Positions 7,665 to 16,140 are shown, counted from the stretch's first letter. The stretch: DNA of 64,000 nucleotides from Clostridia bacterium (GCA_017509255.1 JAFWQA010000002.1:124001-188000); one strand, 5' to 3'. Notes: generated from the sequence alone by a model not told the origin. Numbers and translations: made by a program.

Positions 7665-8900
7665 TCAGATCCTGCGAAGAACATCCTCGATCGCGAGGGC
7701 TGCGCTGTACAGTTTCATTTCGTCCGCCCCGTACATGATCAGGCATCTTGAAACGCCGTTTTCATCCTTTTCGGAGGATGCGACGGTTACGGAAGGAAGC
7801 CCGCACAGGTGCATGATGTGGGTCGGCCCCGTCATGATGACCGCGTCTTTTCCCGAGATCTCTTCCCGGATCCGCAGGATCGCCTTCTGCCTGGATTCCA
7901 TAGCTTCCAGATACGGCTTTCCCTGCAGGCCTCCCGGCGTTTCGTCCAGCGCCGCGCGGAGGAGCGTGTTACCGTACTTCATCATGGCTGCCGGGTGGCT
8001 TTCATAATAATCCACGATTTCCGCCAGAGTTTTCCGGGACGCCGCGGACTTGCTCAGGTAATCCTCCAGCATGGGCCTGAATTCCCACTGCATAATCGTC
8101 ATCAGAGCGGGATCCGGCGGCTGCGTCACTTCCGAAACCTCGGCGCCGGCCGCTTTCATATGATCCAGGAATCGCTTCAGGAACTCCATCCAGGACGCAG
8201 AAACCGTCTCCTCATTCGCCCGGTTGACCGCAAGCCGGAGCTTTCCGGGATCGGAAGGCGCCGGGGCGGGAAGGGGTTCATCCCGCATGGCCGAATACAG
8301 CTTCAGCGCATCGGAAAAGCTCCGGGCCATCGGTCCGGCACTGTCCAGTGTTCTCGCGATGGGAATGATGCCTTCGGCGGAAAGAACGCCGACCGGCGGC
8401 TTCAGGCCGCAGATCCCGTTGAACATCGCGCAGGCAATAACGGAAAAAGAAGTATCCGTCCCGACAGCCATCGGGACGATTCCGGCAGCCACGGCAACCG
8501 CGGAACCGGAAGAGGATCCGGATACGCTGAGCTTCGGATCGACCGCGTGGATCACCTGCCCGCCGCGCGAGCTGTATCCTCCGGGCATCCCTTTTGTAAC
8601 ATAATTGGCGAACTCCGTCATGTTGGTTTTGCCGATCGGGACGGCGCCGCTGCGGCGCAGGTTCCGGATGATCGGCGCGTCCGCCTCCGCAATGTTGTCC
8701 TCCAGCGCGAGACTCCCCGCGGTGGTATGCAGTCCCCGGACGTCTATATTGTCCTTCACAAGAACCGGAATGCCGGACAGCGGCAGACTGCCCGCGGCAC
8801 CAACCTGCTCCAACGCAGCCTGATCCAGTTCCGCAATGCAGTTCAGCCCTTCTTTGCCTCCGGTTTTCAGAAGCCGAGCCATCTCTTCTCTGCTGATCAT
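7665..8900 (-). CDS. Amidase-signature family hydrolase
   Basis: The 411-residue protein carries the Ser-cisSer-Lys triad of the amidase signature family: Lys49 in VLVKDNID, Ser129 in SGSSSGSAV and Ser153 in GTDTSFSVIA. Family members hydrolyse a wide range of amides; GatA, the tRNA-dependent subunit, is longer and normally sits with gatB/gatC, which are absent here. The glycines usually placed just before the nucleophile (DTGGS) are replaced by Ser and Phe, which may reshape the oxyanion hole. The ATG at 8898-8900 is preferred because GGGGGAAAAG precedes it. It lies 65 bases upstream of the fic promoter in the same direction and no terminator is visible between them. Confidence 0.85.
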   Translation of the reverse strand: MISREEMARLLKTGGKEGLNCIAELDQAALEQVGAAGSLPLSGIPVLVKDNIDVRGLHTTAGSLALEDNIAEADAPIIRNLRRSGAVPIGKTNMTEFANYVTKGMPGGYSSRGGQVIHAVDPKLSVSGSSSGSAVAVAAGIVPMAVGTDTSFSVIACAMFNGICGLKPPVGVLSAEGIIPIARTLDSAGPMARSFSDALKLYSAMRDEPLPAPAPSDPGKLRLAVNRANEETVSASWMEFLKRFLDHMKAAGAEVSEVTQPPDPALMTIMQWEFRPMLEDYLSKSAASRKTLAEIVDYYESHPAAMMKYGNTLLRAALDETPGGLQGKPYLEAMESRQKAILRIREEISGKDAVIMTGPTHIMHLCGLPSVTVASSEKDENGVSRCLIMYGADEMKLYSAALAIEDVLRRI

Positions 8901-9064
8901 TTTCTTTTCCCCCACCGTGATCCTGCTTCCGAGGCAGATCAAGCTGATCCTGACCGCCCGAACAGGATGATTCTTTCATGTACAAAAATCCTTGGGAAAA
9001 AAGTACCATAATCCCGTAAAAAGCACAAGGCAGAGGGAACGTTATTTTGTCCTGATCCGCTGTC

Positions 9065-9139
9065 TTTACGGCAGCGGGTCGGATATGGTATTCTTGAGCA
9101 TACGGTCCGTCATTCGGGGCAACAGCCGTTTCAAAGGAG
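9065..9139 (+). promoter_or_regulatory. Promoter region A, duplicated at 14001-14076
   Basis: TTTACG (9065-9070), 18 bases, then an extended -10 TGGTATTCT (hexamer 9089-9094). The 40 bases from 9070 match 37 of 40 bases from 14006, with similarity continuing to the AAAGGAG ribosome binding site. Confidence 0.65.
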
Positions 9140-9148
9140 AAATGAAAG

Positions 9149-9844
9149 ATGATCAGCCAGCTGCGGGACAAGAAAGTGATCTTTTTCGACGTGGGGTATA
9201 CGCTGGACGCGCCGGCTTCCGGAGACTGGATGCTGACCGGGAAGTTTCTTGAGCTCGCCGGCGCGCGGCTGAAACAGCGCAGCGAAGCGGAGATCCGGAA
9301 AGGGACGGAGGCCGGTCTGCGCTATCTGACAGAGAATCATCTGGTGAAAACGGTGGATGAGGAGATCCGGCAGTTTTTCCGGTATTATTCCATCCTCTCC
9401 GAGCAGCTCCGGCTGGAACTGACGGAAGCGGAATGTGAGCAGATCGCCCGGGACCGGGCGACCAACATGAAAAACTATGTCCCTTATCCGGGAATTACGG
9501 AAGTGCTTTCCGAGCTCAGCCGGACGCACAGGCTCGGCATTATTTCCGACACCTGGCCGAGCATTGAGCAGCAGCTGGAGTATATCGGAGTTTCCCGATA
9601 CTTTTCCTTCTGTACGTTCAGCTGCTGTCTGGGCATATTCAAGCCGGACAGAAGGATGTATCTGGACGCGCTGGAGAAGAGCGGCGTATCCGCGGAGGAA
9701 ACGGTATTCATTGACGACAGCGTGCGCAATCTACAGGGGGCGGCGGAGCTCGGCATCCTGCCGATCCTGATCGCGGCCCATCCGGCGGCGGACGTGGAGA
9801 CGGATTATCTGAAGATCCGTGACCTGCGGGAGCTGATCCGGTAA
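9149..9844 (+). CDS. HAD-superfamily hydrolase (HAD-IA, variant motif I)
   Basis: The 231-residue protein begins with motif I FFDVGYTL, where D14 is the nucleophile but the usual second Asp (DxD) is Gly16. Motif II is ISDTW near residue 132, motif III is the Lys of FKPDRRMY near 164, and motif IV is FIDDS near 189. A four-helix cap is inserted after motif I. HDHD3-like members with the same DxG pattern exist, and several have lost or altered phosphatase activity; the substrate here is unknown. AAAGGAG precedes the ATG by 10 bases. It shares its promoter type with the metallo-hydrolase at 14082 and is followed 67 bases on by the phospholipase-like/NUDIX gene. Confidence 0.85.
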   Translation: MISQLRDKKVIFFDVGYTLDAPASGDWMLTGKFLELAGARLKQRSEAEIRKGTEAGLRYLTENHLVKTVDEEIRQFFRYYSILSEQLRLELTEAECEQIARDRATNMKNYVPYPGITEVLSELSRTHRLGIISDTWPSIEQQLEYIGVSRYFSFCTFSCCLGIFKPDRRMYLDALEKSGVSAEETVFIDDSVRNLQGAAELGILPILIAAHPAADVETDYLKIRDLRELIR

Positions 9845-9911
9845 CGGATCACCGGAAACAAAAAGAACCGGGAACAGAGAACATTGAGGCGGAAAGAAGG
9901 TGCATTGATTC

Positions 9912-11018
9912 GTGGCTTCCTGGATGATCCATCTGCGGATAGCGGATCAGCTCATGGACAGAATACCGGGCCTGGATGAGACTGCTTTCGTCATGGGGAA
10001 CATCGCCCCCGACAGCGGCGTGCCGAACGCGGACTGGACGGCCTATGCACCCCCGAAAGAGGTTTCACATTACAAAACCCGCCGGGACGATGAAACCTTC
10101 TTTGATATCGAACGGTTTCTGCGGGAGCACTTTTCGCCGGAACAGATCCGGTCCTATTCCCCGCGGGAGTTTTCCTTCTTCCTGGGCTATTACGTCCACC
10201 TTCTGACAGACATGGACTGGACGCTGCATATCTTCAGACCGATGATCGACCTGCACGTGAAAAATCCCGGGGAGGACAAAAACGCTTTTATTTGGAAAAT
10301 GAAGCGGGACTGGTATGACCTGGATTTCCGGTATCTGGAGGAGCATCCGGACTTCAGGGCGTTCAGCATCTATGAGCATGCGGCCGGCTTTACAAACGAC
10401 TTTATGGAGATCTTCAGCCGGGACGCGTTCGATAACCGCCGGGAATACATCTGCGGTTTCTATCGCGGAAAGCACGGGGAGCTTTACCGGGAATACCCCT
10501 ACCTGTCTCCGGACCGGGCGGACCTGTTTGTCGCGCAGACGGCGGAAAGCATCCTGAACAAGCTGCGGGAGGCACTGAGTATGCGGAAAGAAAAGGTCAC
10601 ATGGGAATTCTCCAGCGGCGCGGTCGTTTATACCAGAAGACACGATCAGATCCTGTTCGTCCTTGTGCAGGAAATGAGCGGGGCATACAGCTTTCCCAAA
10701 GGGCACGTGGAGGGAAACGAAACAGAGATGGATACTGCCCGCAGGGAAATTTTTGAGGAAACCGGCCTGCGGCCCGTTTTCAAAGAAGGCTTCCGGGAGG
10801 CAGACGAGTATGATCTGTCAGAAAAGCCCGGCACCCGGAAGCGGGTCACTTATTTTCTGGCAGAGTTCGGGAATGAAACGTTGATCCCGCAGATGGGGGA
10901 GATCCGGCAGATCAGCCTGATGACTTATGATCAGGCGCTCCATGCGTTTGGACACGAAGGAACAAAAAGGATCCTGACCGCGGCCAACCGGTTTCTGAAT
11001 AGCAGCGGGATATCCTGA
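9912..11018 (+). CDS. Fusion of a zinc-dependent phospholipase C-like domain and a NUDIX hydrolase
   Basis: Residues 1-220 resemble the cytoplasmic zinc-dependent phospholipase C-like family of Firmicutes (MASWMIHLRIAD, then GNIAPDSGVPN and EVSHY, with His and Asp residues spaced as metal ligands). From about residue 225 (MRKEKVTWEFSSG) a complete NUDIX domain follows, with the box GHVEGNETEMDTARREIFEE at about 260, matching GX5EX7REUXEEXGU. NUDIX enzymes of this diadenosine-tetraphosphate type cleave nucleoside diphosphate-X compounds. The start used is GTG at 9912; ATG at 9924 is the alternative. I know the two halves mainly as separate proteins, so the fusion is noteworthy. No signal peptide is present. 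Confidence 0.8.
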   Translation: MASWMIHLRIADQLMDRIPGLDETAFVMGNIAPDSGVPNADWTAYAPPKEVSHYKTRRDDETFFDIERFLREHFSPEQIRSYSPREFSFFLGYYVHLLTDMDWTLHIFRPMIDLHVKNPGEDKNAFIWKMKRDWYDLDFRYLEEHPDFRAFSIYEHAAGFTNDFMEIFSRDAFDNRREYICGFYRGKHGELYREYPYLSPDRADLFVAQTAESILNKLREALSMRKEKVTWEFSSGAVVYTRRHDQILFVLVQEMSGAYSFPKGHVEGNETEMDTARREIFEETGLRPVFKEGFREADEYDLSEKPGTRKRVTYFLAEFGNETLIPQMGEIRQISLMTYDQALHAFGHEGTKRILTAANRFLNSSGIS

Positions 11019-11121
11019 TACTGCAAAATATGGCGGCGTTGAAGGATTCATAACGGTTCAGAAGGCCGTGAAAGCGCAGAAAAACGGATCCGCCTCCGGC
11101 ATCCGCTTCCCGTAAACCGCG

Positions 11122-13701
11122 TTACCGGAGCTGTATGAGGATATGCTCATCCGTCAGGTCGTGGTACAGTTCGCACGTCCTGCCGCTGACGTCCCTCAGG
11201 GAGATCACGTCCCGGTATTTTTCACCGTCGGGTATTTCCGGGATGAGATCGGGCAGCCCGTCCAGTATCTCCGGCCGGAAGCGCAGCGTTCTGCTCCCGG
11301 GGAACACGGCCATATAGAGGATCTGCGCCTCTACCAGGTCCTGGAAGATATGGCTTCCGTAGGACAGCTCGGGATTGTAGCCCGCCCGGCTTTCGGCAAT
11401 CTCGCATACCGCGTCAAAGCCGCTGATATCCGAAAAGGCGGTCGGCACCCCCAGTTCGGGCGAGGAGGTCCCGATCCGGCCGGGCACCATCAGGAGCATA
11501 TGCTTCCCCTGTTCCCGGTATTTCCAGTTGATCCGCCCGATCATGGACGCGATACAGGCTTTTTCGCTGTAGGGCAGGAGATAGTACCTGACCGGATCGA
11601 CATAAACGATGCTGTCCAGCCGGATCTTCCGGGACAGGCCCATGGAAGCGCCGCGGGTCTCCAGCAGGACCTGCTCATCGGGAACGCCGGCGGGAACCGT
11701 GATGTCCCCGGCATCCTGAAATATCTGCAGCGGTCTGCACTGCAGCAGGTTGATCATATATTCCCTGTTTCCGGAAACGTTGACCGTAAACTCTATATCC
11801 ACGGGTTCGCCGTATTCCTGCTGGATCAGGTGCATCATGCGCTGCATGCGTTCCATGATCTCACGGCTGCGGACCAGCCCGAGACATGAAATAAAGGTGA
11901 TATCCCGCCGGATCCCGCGCTCTCTCAGGGAGGCTTCCGCTTCCGTGTCGTGCTCCAGCATCTGGCTTTTCAGGAAGCCCGGAAGCACGGGGTCCAGTTC
12001 CTCCAGGGTAACGCGGTTCAGGGTCCTGGTTTTCAGGTCCACGACCTCCACCCTCCGCTGGGAGAACTGATGCCTTTCCCTGACCGTGACGAAATTGGTG
12101 GCTTCCGGTTTATCCAGACTTACAAGCCGGGGATAGGAGCCCTCCGTCCTGTCCACGGCGGAGGTGCCCAGGCCCATGACCAGGCGGAGCATGCCCGCGG
12201 AGGAGTCAATGTCTTTCAGAAATTTATAGGGGCTGAAGGAATAACCGACGCCCGCGGCACAGGGCATATAGTATGTTCCGTAGGCAGAGCCGGAAACGCG
12301 CATGATCAGCAGCGCCATCTGCTCATCCCGCCGGTCCAGGCCGCGCCGCTTGCGGTAATCCAGCGCGGATAAGCCGGCGGAGCTGGCATATACCGTCCGG
12401 ACCGCGTTTTCAAATTCCTCCAGCCTTTCCTCCGGCGTTCCCCGGTTGGCGCAGAATACAGATTCATATTTTCCGGCGAAAGCGTTGTCGAAACCGTCCT
12501 CCAGAATGCTGCTGGAACGGACGATATAGGGATCCTGTCCGTAGTATTCCAGAATATGCATGAACTGTTCCCGGATATCCGGGGAAAAGGCTCCGGTCCT
12601 CAGCCTTTCAGCCAGTTCGTCCGCAAGCGTGAAATATCCCTCTTCCGTACGCTGCCTGACGCGCAGGTCCCAGAACTCATTGTCCACGATATAGGTATAG
12701 AACACGTCCGATCCGACGTAGAAGGAATCGTGCGGCTCCAGCACACTGCCGATATCCGGGGCCAGGTTCCGGATGATCGCGCGGGCCAGCAGCATGCCGC
12801 AGGTTTTGCCTCCCACCATACCGGTACCCACCATATGGTCCCTGACCCGGAAATAGTCCTCCGGCCTGAAATGCTTCCTGACCAGCACCCGCAGCCGCTC
12901 ATCCCGGGTCATCATGATATTGCACATCCTGCCGCATTGCTCATCCACCGGGATCCCGTTTTCATGCAGCACCTTGGCCTGCTTGAAGAAGCGGTCCCAG
13001 GAATCCGCGTACTGCTCCTCCACGGTCCGCTGGACGCTGTCCATGACCTGGTAAAATCGCCCGGTCTGAACGCCGTCCTGAATCGGCCGGACCGTGCCGT
13101 CTTCCGGGAGATAGATGTGCGGAAGGAACATGGTCTCGGAGCCGCGGTTCCAGACCTTCTGGGGACGGATATAAACCGCGCCGCGATCCGGATCGGAATA
13201 AACGTCCAGAAAAAGCTGGGTCGTGTCCATGATCTTGTTGATGGCCCGGAAGGAATGCCTTCCCCGGATGACAGGGAAGAAGGCGACCGTATCCAGAATA
13301 AACAGGAATGGGCAGGTGACCCGGAAAAAGTTCCCCATCATCAGATCCGTCGCCCAGGCGGTCTGCAGCTCCGAAAGGCAGTCAAACACATAAAACGCGT
13401 CCCGGCCTTCCTGCTCAATGACGCGGTGGATATCCACCGTAAACGTCTCAAACCTGTGGGACAGAGGCACGCAGACCCGTTTGACCTCCGGGCATTCCGG
13501 CACCAGCTCCGGATGGCTGGCAAACCGGAAATAAATAATATTTCTTCCGTCCTTTTTCGCCTGCTCCACAAAAGGATCCACAAAGCAGCGGAAGTCGTTC
13601 AGGTCGGAGACGCGCCAGACAACGTTGTCACCCATCCTGATATGGTCCACAGTCTGATCAAAGGCCGGAATACCGGAAAGAACTTTCTCAAAAGCGGCCA
13701 T
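11122..13701 (-). CDS. PEP-synthase-like ATP-grasp protein with degenerate KaiC-like N-terminal domain
   Basis: The 859-residue protein has an N-terminal region (about 1-280) that begins like KaiC/RecA domains (SGIPAFDQTVDHIRMGDNVV) but lacks a Walker A lysine motif. From about 290 it follows the PEP synthase/pyruvate phosphate dikinase ATP-binding domain: GMVGGKTCGM near 293, VRSSSILEDG near 391 with FAGKYESVF after it, and a closing QCRPL motif. The phosphohistidine swivel and PEP/pyruvate barrel of true PEP synthase are absent, so it cannot run the full reaction. A role as a nucleotide-dependent regulator or phosphotransfer partner is inference. AGGAGG lies 7 bases before the ATG at 13699-13701. 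The upstream leader holds a terminator-like hairpin. Confidence 0.8.
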   Translation of the reverse strand: MAAFEKVLSGIPAFDQTVDHIRMGDNVVWRVSDLNDFRCFVDPFVEQAKKDGRNIIYFRFASHPELVPECPEVKRVCVPLSHRFETFTVDIHRVIEQEGRDAFYVFDCLSELQTAWATDLMMGNFFRVTCPFLFILDTVAFFPVIRGRHSFRAINKIMDTTQLFLDVYSDPDRGAVYIRPQKVWNRGSETMFLPHIYLPEDGTVRPIQDGVQTGRFYQVMDSVQRTVEEQYADSWDRFFKQAKVLHENGIPVDEQCGRMCNIMMTRDERLRVLVRKHFRPEDYFRVRDHMVGTGMVGGKTCGMLLARAIIRNLAPDIGSVLEPHDSFYVGSDVFYTYIVDNEFWDLRVRQRTEEGYFTLADELAERLRTGAFSPDIREQFMHILEYYGQDPYIVRSSSILEDGFDNAFAGKYESVFCANRGTPEERLEEFENAVRTVYASSAGLSALDYRKRRGLDRRDEQMALLIMRVSGSAYGTYYMPCAAGVGYSFSPYKFLKDIDSSAGMLRLVMGLGTSAVDRTEGSYPRLVSLDKPEATNFVTVRERHQFSQRRVEVVDLKTRTLNRVTLEELDPVLPGFLKSQMLEHDTEAEASLRERGIRRDITFISCLGLVRSREIMERMQRMMHLIQQEYGEPVDIEFTVNVSGNREYMINLLQCRPLQIFQDAGDITVPAGVPDEQVLLETRGASMGLSRKIRLDSIVYVDPVRYYLLPYSEKACIASMIGRINWKYREQGKHMLLMVPGRIGTSSPELGVPTAFSDISGFDAVCEIAESRAGYNPELSYGSHIFQDLVEAQILYMAVFPGSRTLRFRPEILDGLPDLIPEIPDGEKYRDVISLRDVSGRTCELYHDLTDEHILIQLR

Positions 13702-13835
13702 AACGCACCTCCTGTTCACCCATGTTTCTCACCGGAACGGCTTTCTTCCGGAAAAGGCGGCTCAAGCCCGCGTTTTCCGGCCGGAAGCCTGCACCGGATA
13801 TTCCGCAATCCATATACAGCTCCGTATCTTCCTGA

Positions 13836-13888
13836 ACAAAAAAGGCAAAGCAGTCTGTTCAGACTCCTTTGCCTTCACCCGAAGTATA
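13836..13888 (-). terminator. Terminator hairpin immediately downstream of a promoter (attenuator candidate)
   Basis: AAGGCAAAG (13842-13850) pairs with CTTTGCCTT (13867-13875), and inside it AGTCTG (13852-13857) pairs with CAGACT (13860-13865) around a two-base loop. On the minus strand the stem is followed by a run of six T. A TATACT -10 box lies at 13883-13888 on the minus strand, so RNA from it would start within a few bases of the stem. The ATP-grasp gene starts 135 bases further on. Confidence 0.6.
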
Positions 13889-14000
13889 GCACATTCTTCC
13901 GGGAAAGTACAGCAATGAAAAGATTTTCCGGTTTTCTGTCCCGTGACTCTGTTCTGCCCGTCCGCGCGCCGCACAGAGCAGGTCCGGCCGGGGAATTTTG

Positions 14001-14076
14001 TTGCCGGCAGCGGGCCGGATATGGTATTCTTGGGCATGCGGTCCGCCTTTCCGGGCGGCAGACGGTTATAAAGGAG
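14001..14076 (+). promoter_or_regulatory. Promoter region B, duplicate of 9065-9139
   Basis: TTGCCG (14001-14006), 18 bases, then the extended -10 TGGTATTCT (hexamer 14025-14030), continuing to the AAAGGAG ribosome binding site of the metallo-hydrolase gene. The match to region A covers the whole stretch from 14006. Confidence 0.65.
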
Positions 14077-14081
14077 CGAAT

Positions 14082-14759
14082 ATGGAACTGAAAAAGCTGA
14101 CGGAGCATATATGGTATATGCCGTATGAAGAAGAAAGAGACCGGCCGAATCTCGCCTATATCAGGGGAGCGGACCGGAGCCTGGCGGTCGACGCGGGGCA
14201 TTCCGCCGCGCATACCCGGGCGTTTTACGAGCTGCTGGAAAGGGAAGGGCTGCCGCTTCCGGACATTACCGTCCTTACGCACTGGCACTGGGACCATACC
14301 TTCGGCATGCATGCCGTTCACGGCCTGCGCCTGGCAAATGAGCTGACAAACAGGCATCTGGCAGAGTGGAAGGAGAAGATCGAAAGAAACGGCCCCGCCG
14401 AATTCCTTGCCCTTCATGAGAGCATCCGGAGGGAATACAGCGGGGATCAGAAGGTGACCGTGAAGACGGCGGATATGACGTTTTCCGGTGAGATGAAGCT
14501 TGACCTGGGAGGCGTGACGGTCCGGGTCATGCAGGCGGAGGCTCCTCATACCGACGATTCCACGCTCGTGTTTGTCCGGGAGGACAAAACGCTGTTTATC
14601 GGGGACGCCTCCGGAGACGACTTCTTTACGGGGATCCGGGATAAGCAGCTGTGCGGAAAGCTGTATGACACGATCCAAAGGATCGGACCCGAGATCTGTG
14701 TGGAGGGCCATTGGGTGCCTGTGCCTACAGAGGACACGCTGGCGGATCTGATGAGCTGA
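14082..14759 (+). CDS. Metallo-beta-lactamase fold hydrolase
   Basis: The 225-residue protein has the zinc motif H67-W-H69-W-D71-H72 (HxHxDH), a later Asp in FIGDASGDD near residue 170, and a C-terminal His in EGHWVP near 211, which complete a two-metal site. The third His that usually lies between them may be that of APHTDDST near 150. No signal peptide is present, which argues against a periplasmic or secreted beta-lactamase; cytoplasmic members include glyoxalase II-like hydrolases and phosphodiesterases. The ATG at 14082 is used because AAAGGAG lies 6 bases upstream. It is monocistronic and ends at a strong bidirectional terminator. Confidence 0.87.
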   Translation: MELKKLTEHIWYMPYEEERDRPNLAYIRGADRSLAVDAGHSAAHTRAFYELLEREGLPLPDITVLTHWHWDHTFGMHAVHGLRLANELTNRHLAEWKEKIERNGPAEFLALHESIRREYSGDQKVTVKTADMTFSGEMKLDLGGVTVRVMQAEAPHTDDSTLVFVREDKTLFIGDASGDDFFTGIRDKQLCGKLYDTIQRIGPEICVEGHWVPVPTEDTLADLMS

Positions 14760-14805
14760 CCGCCGGCACGGCTCTGTATGGGCAGAAATGCATATGGGAA
14801 AACGA

Positions 14806-14846
14806 AAAAGAGGGACGGCCCGCTATACAAAGGCCCGTCCCTCTTT
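14806..14846. terminator. Bidirectional intrinsic terminator
   Basis: AGAGGGACGG and CCGTCCCTCT form a 10-bp stem flanked by A-rich and T-rich runs on the two sides, between convergent genes. Confidence 0.8.
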
Positions 14847-14858
14847 GCTGCCATTGCG

Positions 14859-15302
14859 TTATTCCACCGTGAACTCCGTCCATTCGATCCGGTTGTCCTG
14901 CATGACGTCCGTGGCGTGCTTCATCCCAATCGCCTGATAAAAGGGGACCGTGTTCTCGTTGGCGATCAGGTATACCGCGATGTTTTTCTCGCCCCCGGCC
15001 AGCTCATGCGCGGTTTTCATCAGCCTCCGGCCGATGCCCTGCCGGACGCAGTTCCGGTCCACGCCCAGGTCCGTGACGAACAGCCAGTAGGCGTAGTCCG
15101 TCAGCCCGAACAGCGCGCCGACCAGCCTGTTCTCCCGATCCCTCGCGGTGAGGCTGATCTGCACGCTGCTGACCAGCGTTTCGATCCGCTGCCGGAACAG
15201 CTCCTTCGGATACTGGGAGCCCAGGTCCGTCCTTTTCAGGAAATCGATATACTCTTCCGCGGAGAGCCGTTCCTCTTTGATCTGAACGGTATTCTGCTGC
15301 AT
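14859..15302 (-). CDS. GNAT family N-acetyltransferase
   Basis: The 147-residue protein is a single GNAT domain. The acetyl-CoA pyrophosphate loop R-Q-G-I-G-R-R-L lies near residue 87, preceded by strand 4 (AYWLFVTDLGVD) and followed by the alpha4 region NENTVPFYQAIGMK typical of motif B. The substrate is unknown. GGAGGAAGG precedes the ATG by 5 bases, and the gene follows the RpiB-family gene by 21 bases in the same direction, so the two are likely co-transcribed from the promoter at 16030-16058. Confidence 0.85.
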   Translation of the reverse strand: MQQNTVQIKEERLSAEEYIDFLKRTDLGSQYPKELFRQRIETLVSSVQISLTARDRENRLVGALFGLTDYAYWLFVTDLGVDRNCVRQGIGRRLMKTAHELAGGEKNIAVYLIANENTVPFYQAIGMKHATDVMQDNRIEWTEFTVE

Positions 15303-15323
15303 TTTTCCTTCCTCCTCAGGCCT

Positions 15324-15959
15324 TCAGAGGTCCTGCTCCCGCCGGCGGATCCAGCCGCTGATCTCAGCGTCCCCGCCGTGCTCCAGGATGAACCGGATGA
15401 CGTCCTTCTTTCCGAGCGCTTTCCGGATCAGGTCCCTGTCCAGCCGGTCCAGCAGGGAAAGGAAGCTGACCTGGGAGGCCTTCCGTATGCTTTTCAGCAG
15501 CGCGGTATCCTTCAGCTTCCGGGCTGCCTGATCCTTCGGCCAGCCCTGGCCGAAGGGCTCCGAAAACAGGGCCTCCAGCGTCCGGGACAGGTTTTCAAAG
15601 CCGCCGAAGGTGTACTCCTCGCCCAGAGGCAGCGAAATCGCGTTGCCATCGTTGATCTGCCCGAACAGGTATGCGTCCCGGGGAGTCGGCGCGTAACCGC
15701 AGAGGACGCCCGGCATGCTGTTGCAGGCCAGCATCATCCCCTGGCCGGAGGAACAGCCAGTGACCACGAAATCCACAGCCCGGCTGTTCAGCAGGAGTCC
15801 TGCCAGCACGGAGATATCGATATAGGAATACGTTCCTTCCTCGTTTTCCGCGCAGCCGAAGCAGAAGACCTCATGCCCCCGCGCGCAGCGCTGTGTGTCC
15901 TCAAACAGCGCCGGGACTTTCTCCCGCTGGGAGCTTGCCAGGATGACCCCGATCCTCAT
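15324..15959 (-). CDS. RpiB/LacA/LacB-family sugar-phosphate isomerase-like protein
   Basis: The 211-residue protein follows the ribose-5-phosphate isomerase B fold: MRIGVILASS at the N-terminus, VDFVVTGCSSGQGMM at about residue 65 holding the active-site Cys region, and the N-S-M-P-G-V loop that follows it. Residues beyond about 145 form an extra helical tail of some 65 residues not found in the minimal enzyme. The classical HxxHG and CGTG patterns are altered, so the substrate may not be ribose or allose phosphate. The ATG at 15957-15959 gives the family N-terminus; the frame is open further upstream but without resemblance. A near-consensus promoter lies upstream. Confidence 0.78.
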   Translation of the reverse strand: MRIGVILASSQREKVPALFEDTQRCARGHEVFCFGCAENEEGTYSYIDISVLAGLLLNSRAVDFVVTGCSSGQGMMLACNSMPGVLCGYAPTPRDAYLFGQINDGNAISLPLGEEYTFGGFENLSRTLEALFSEPFGQGWPKDQAARKLKDTALLKSIRKASQVSFLSLLDRLDRDLIRKALGKKDVIRFILEHGGDAEISGWIRRREQDL

Positions 15960-16029
15960 TGCGCAACAACCTTTCCGGTAAACCAAAGAGTATGCAGACA
16001 GACGGCGGCAGCGCCGCCTGACAATTTTC

Positions 16030-16058
16030 AGTATAGTGAAATTCATTGCCGCAGTCAA
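16030..16058 (-). promoter_or_regulatory. Strong promoter of the RpiB-family/GNAT pair
   Basis: Minus-strand TTGACT (16053-16058), 17-base spacer, TATACT (16030-16035). Confidence 0.7.
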
Positions 16059-16140
16059 TCGGACCGCCGGACCGGGGAAAACCGTTTTTACTGTCCGGAG
16101 AGAAATAACAGGACGTATTTCTCTCACTTGACCCTGTATT

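Larger units (their letters stand above)
13702..14081. other. Divergent regulatory region between the ATP-grasp gene and the metallo-hydrolase gene
   Basis: No gene is visible in these 380 bases. The stretch contains the minus-strand -10 box and immediate hairpin terminator at 13836-13888 and, on the plus strand, the duplicated promoter at 14001-14076. The remaining 13702-13835 forms the leader of the ATP-grasp gene, with no further open frame that has a ribosome binding site. Confidence 0.55.

Noticed and set aside
7665..8900. GatA subunit of the amidotransferase
   Set aside because: Length is shorter and gatB and gatC are not adjacent; the nucleophile region deviates from GatA.
12556..14091. 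511-codon plus-strand open frame
   Set aside because: Antisense to the ATP-grasp protein and running through a divergent promoter region; no ribosome binding site.
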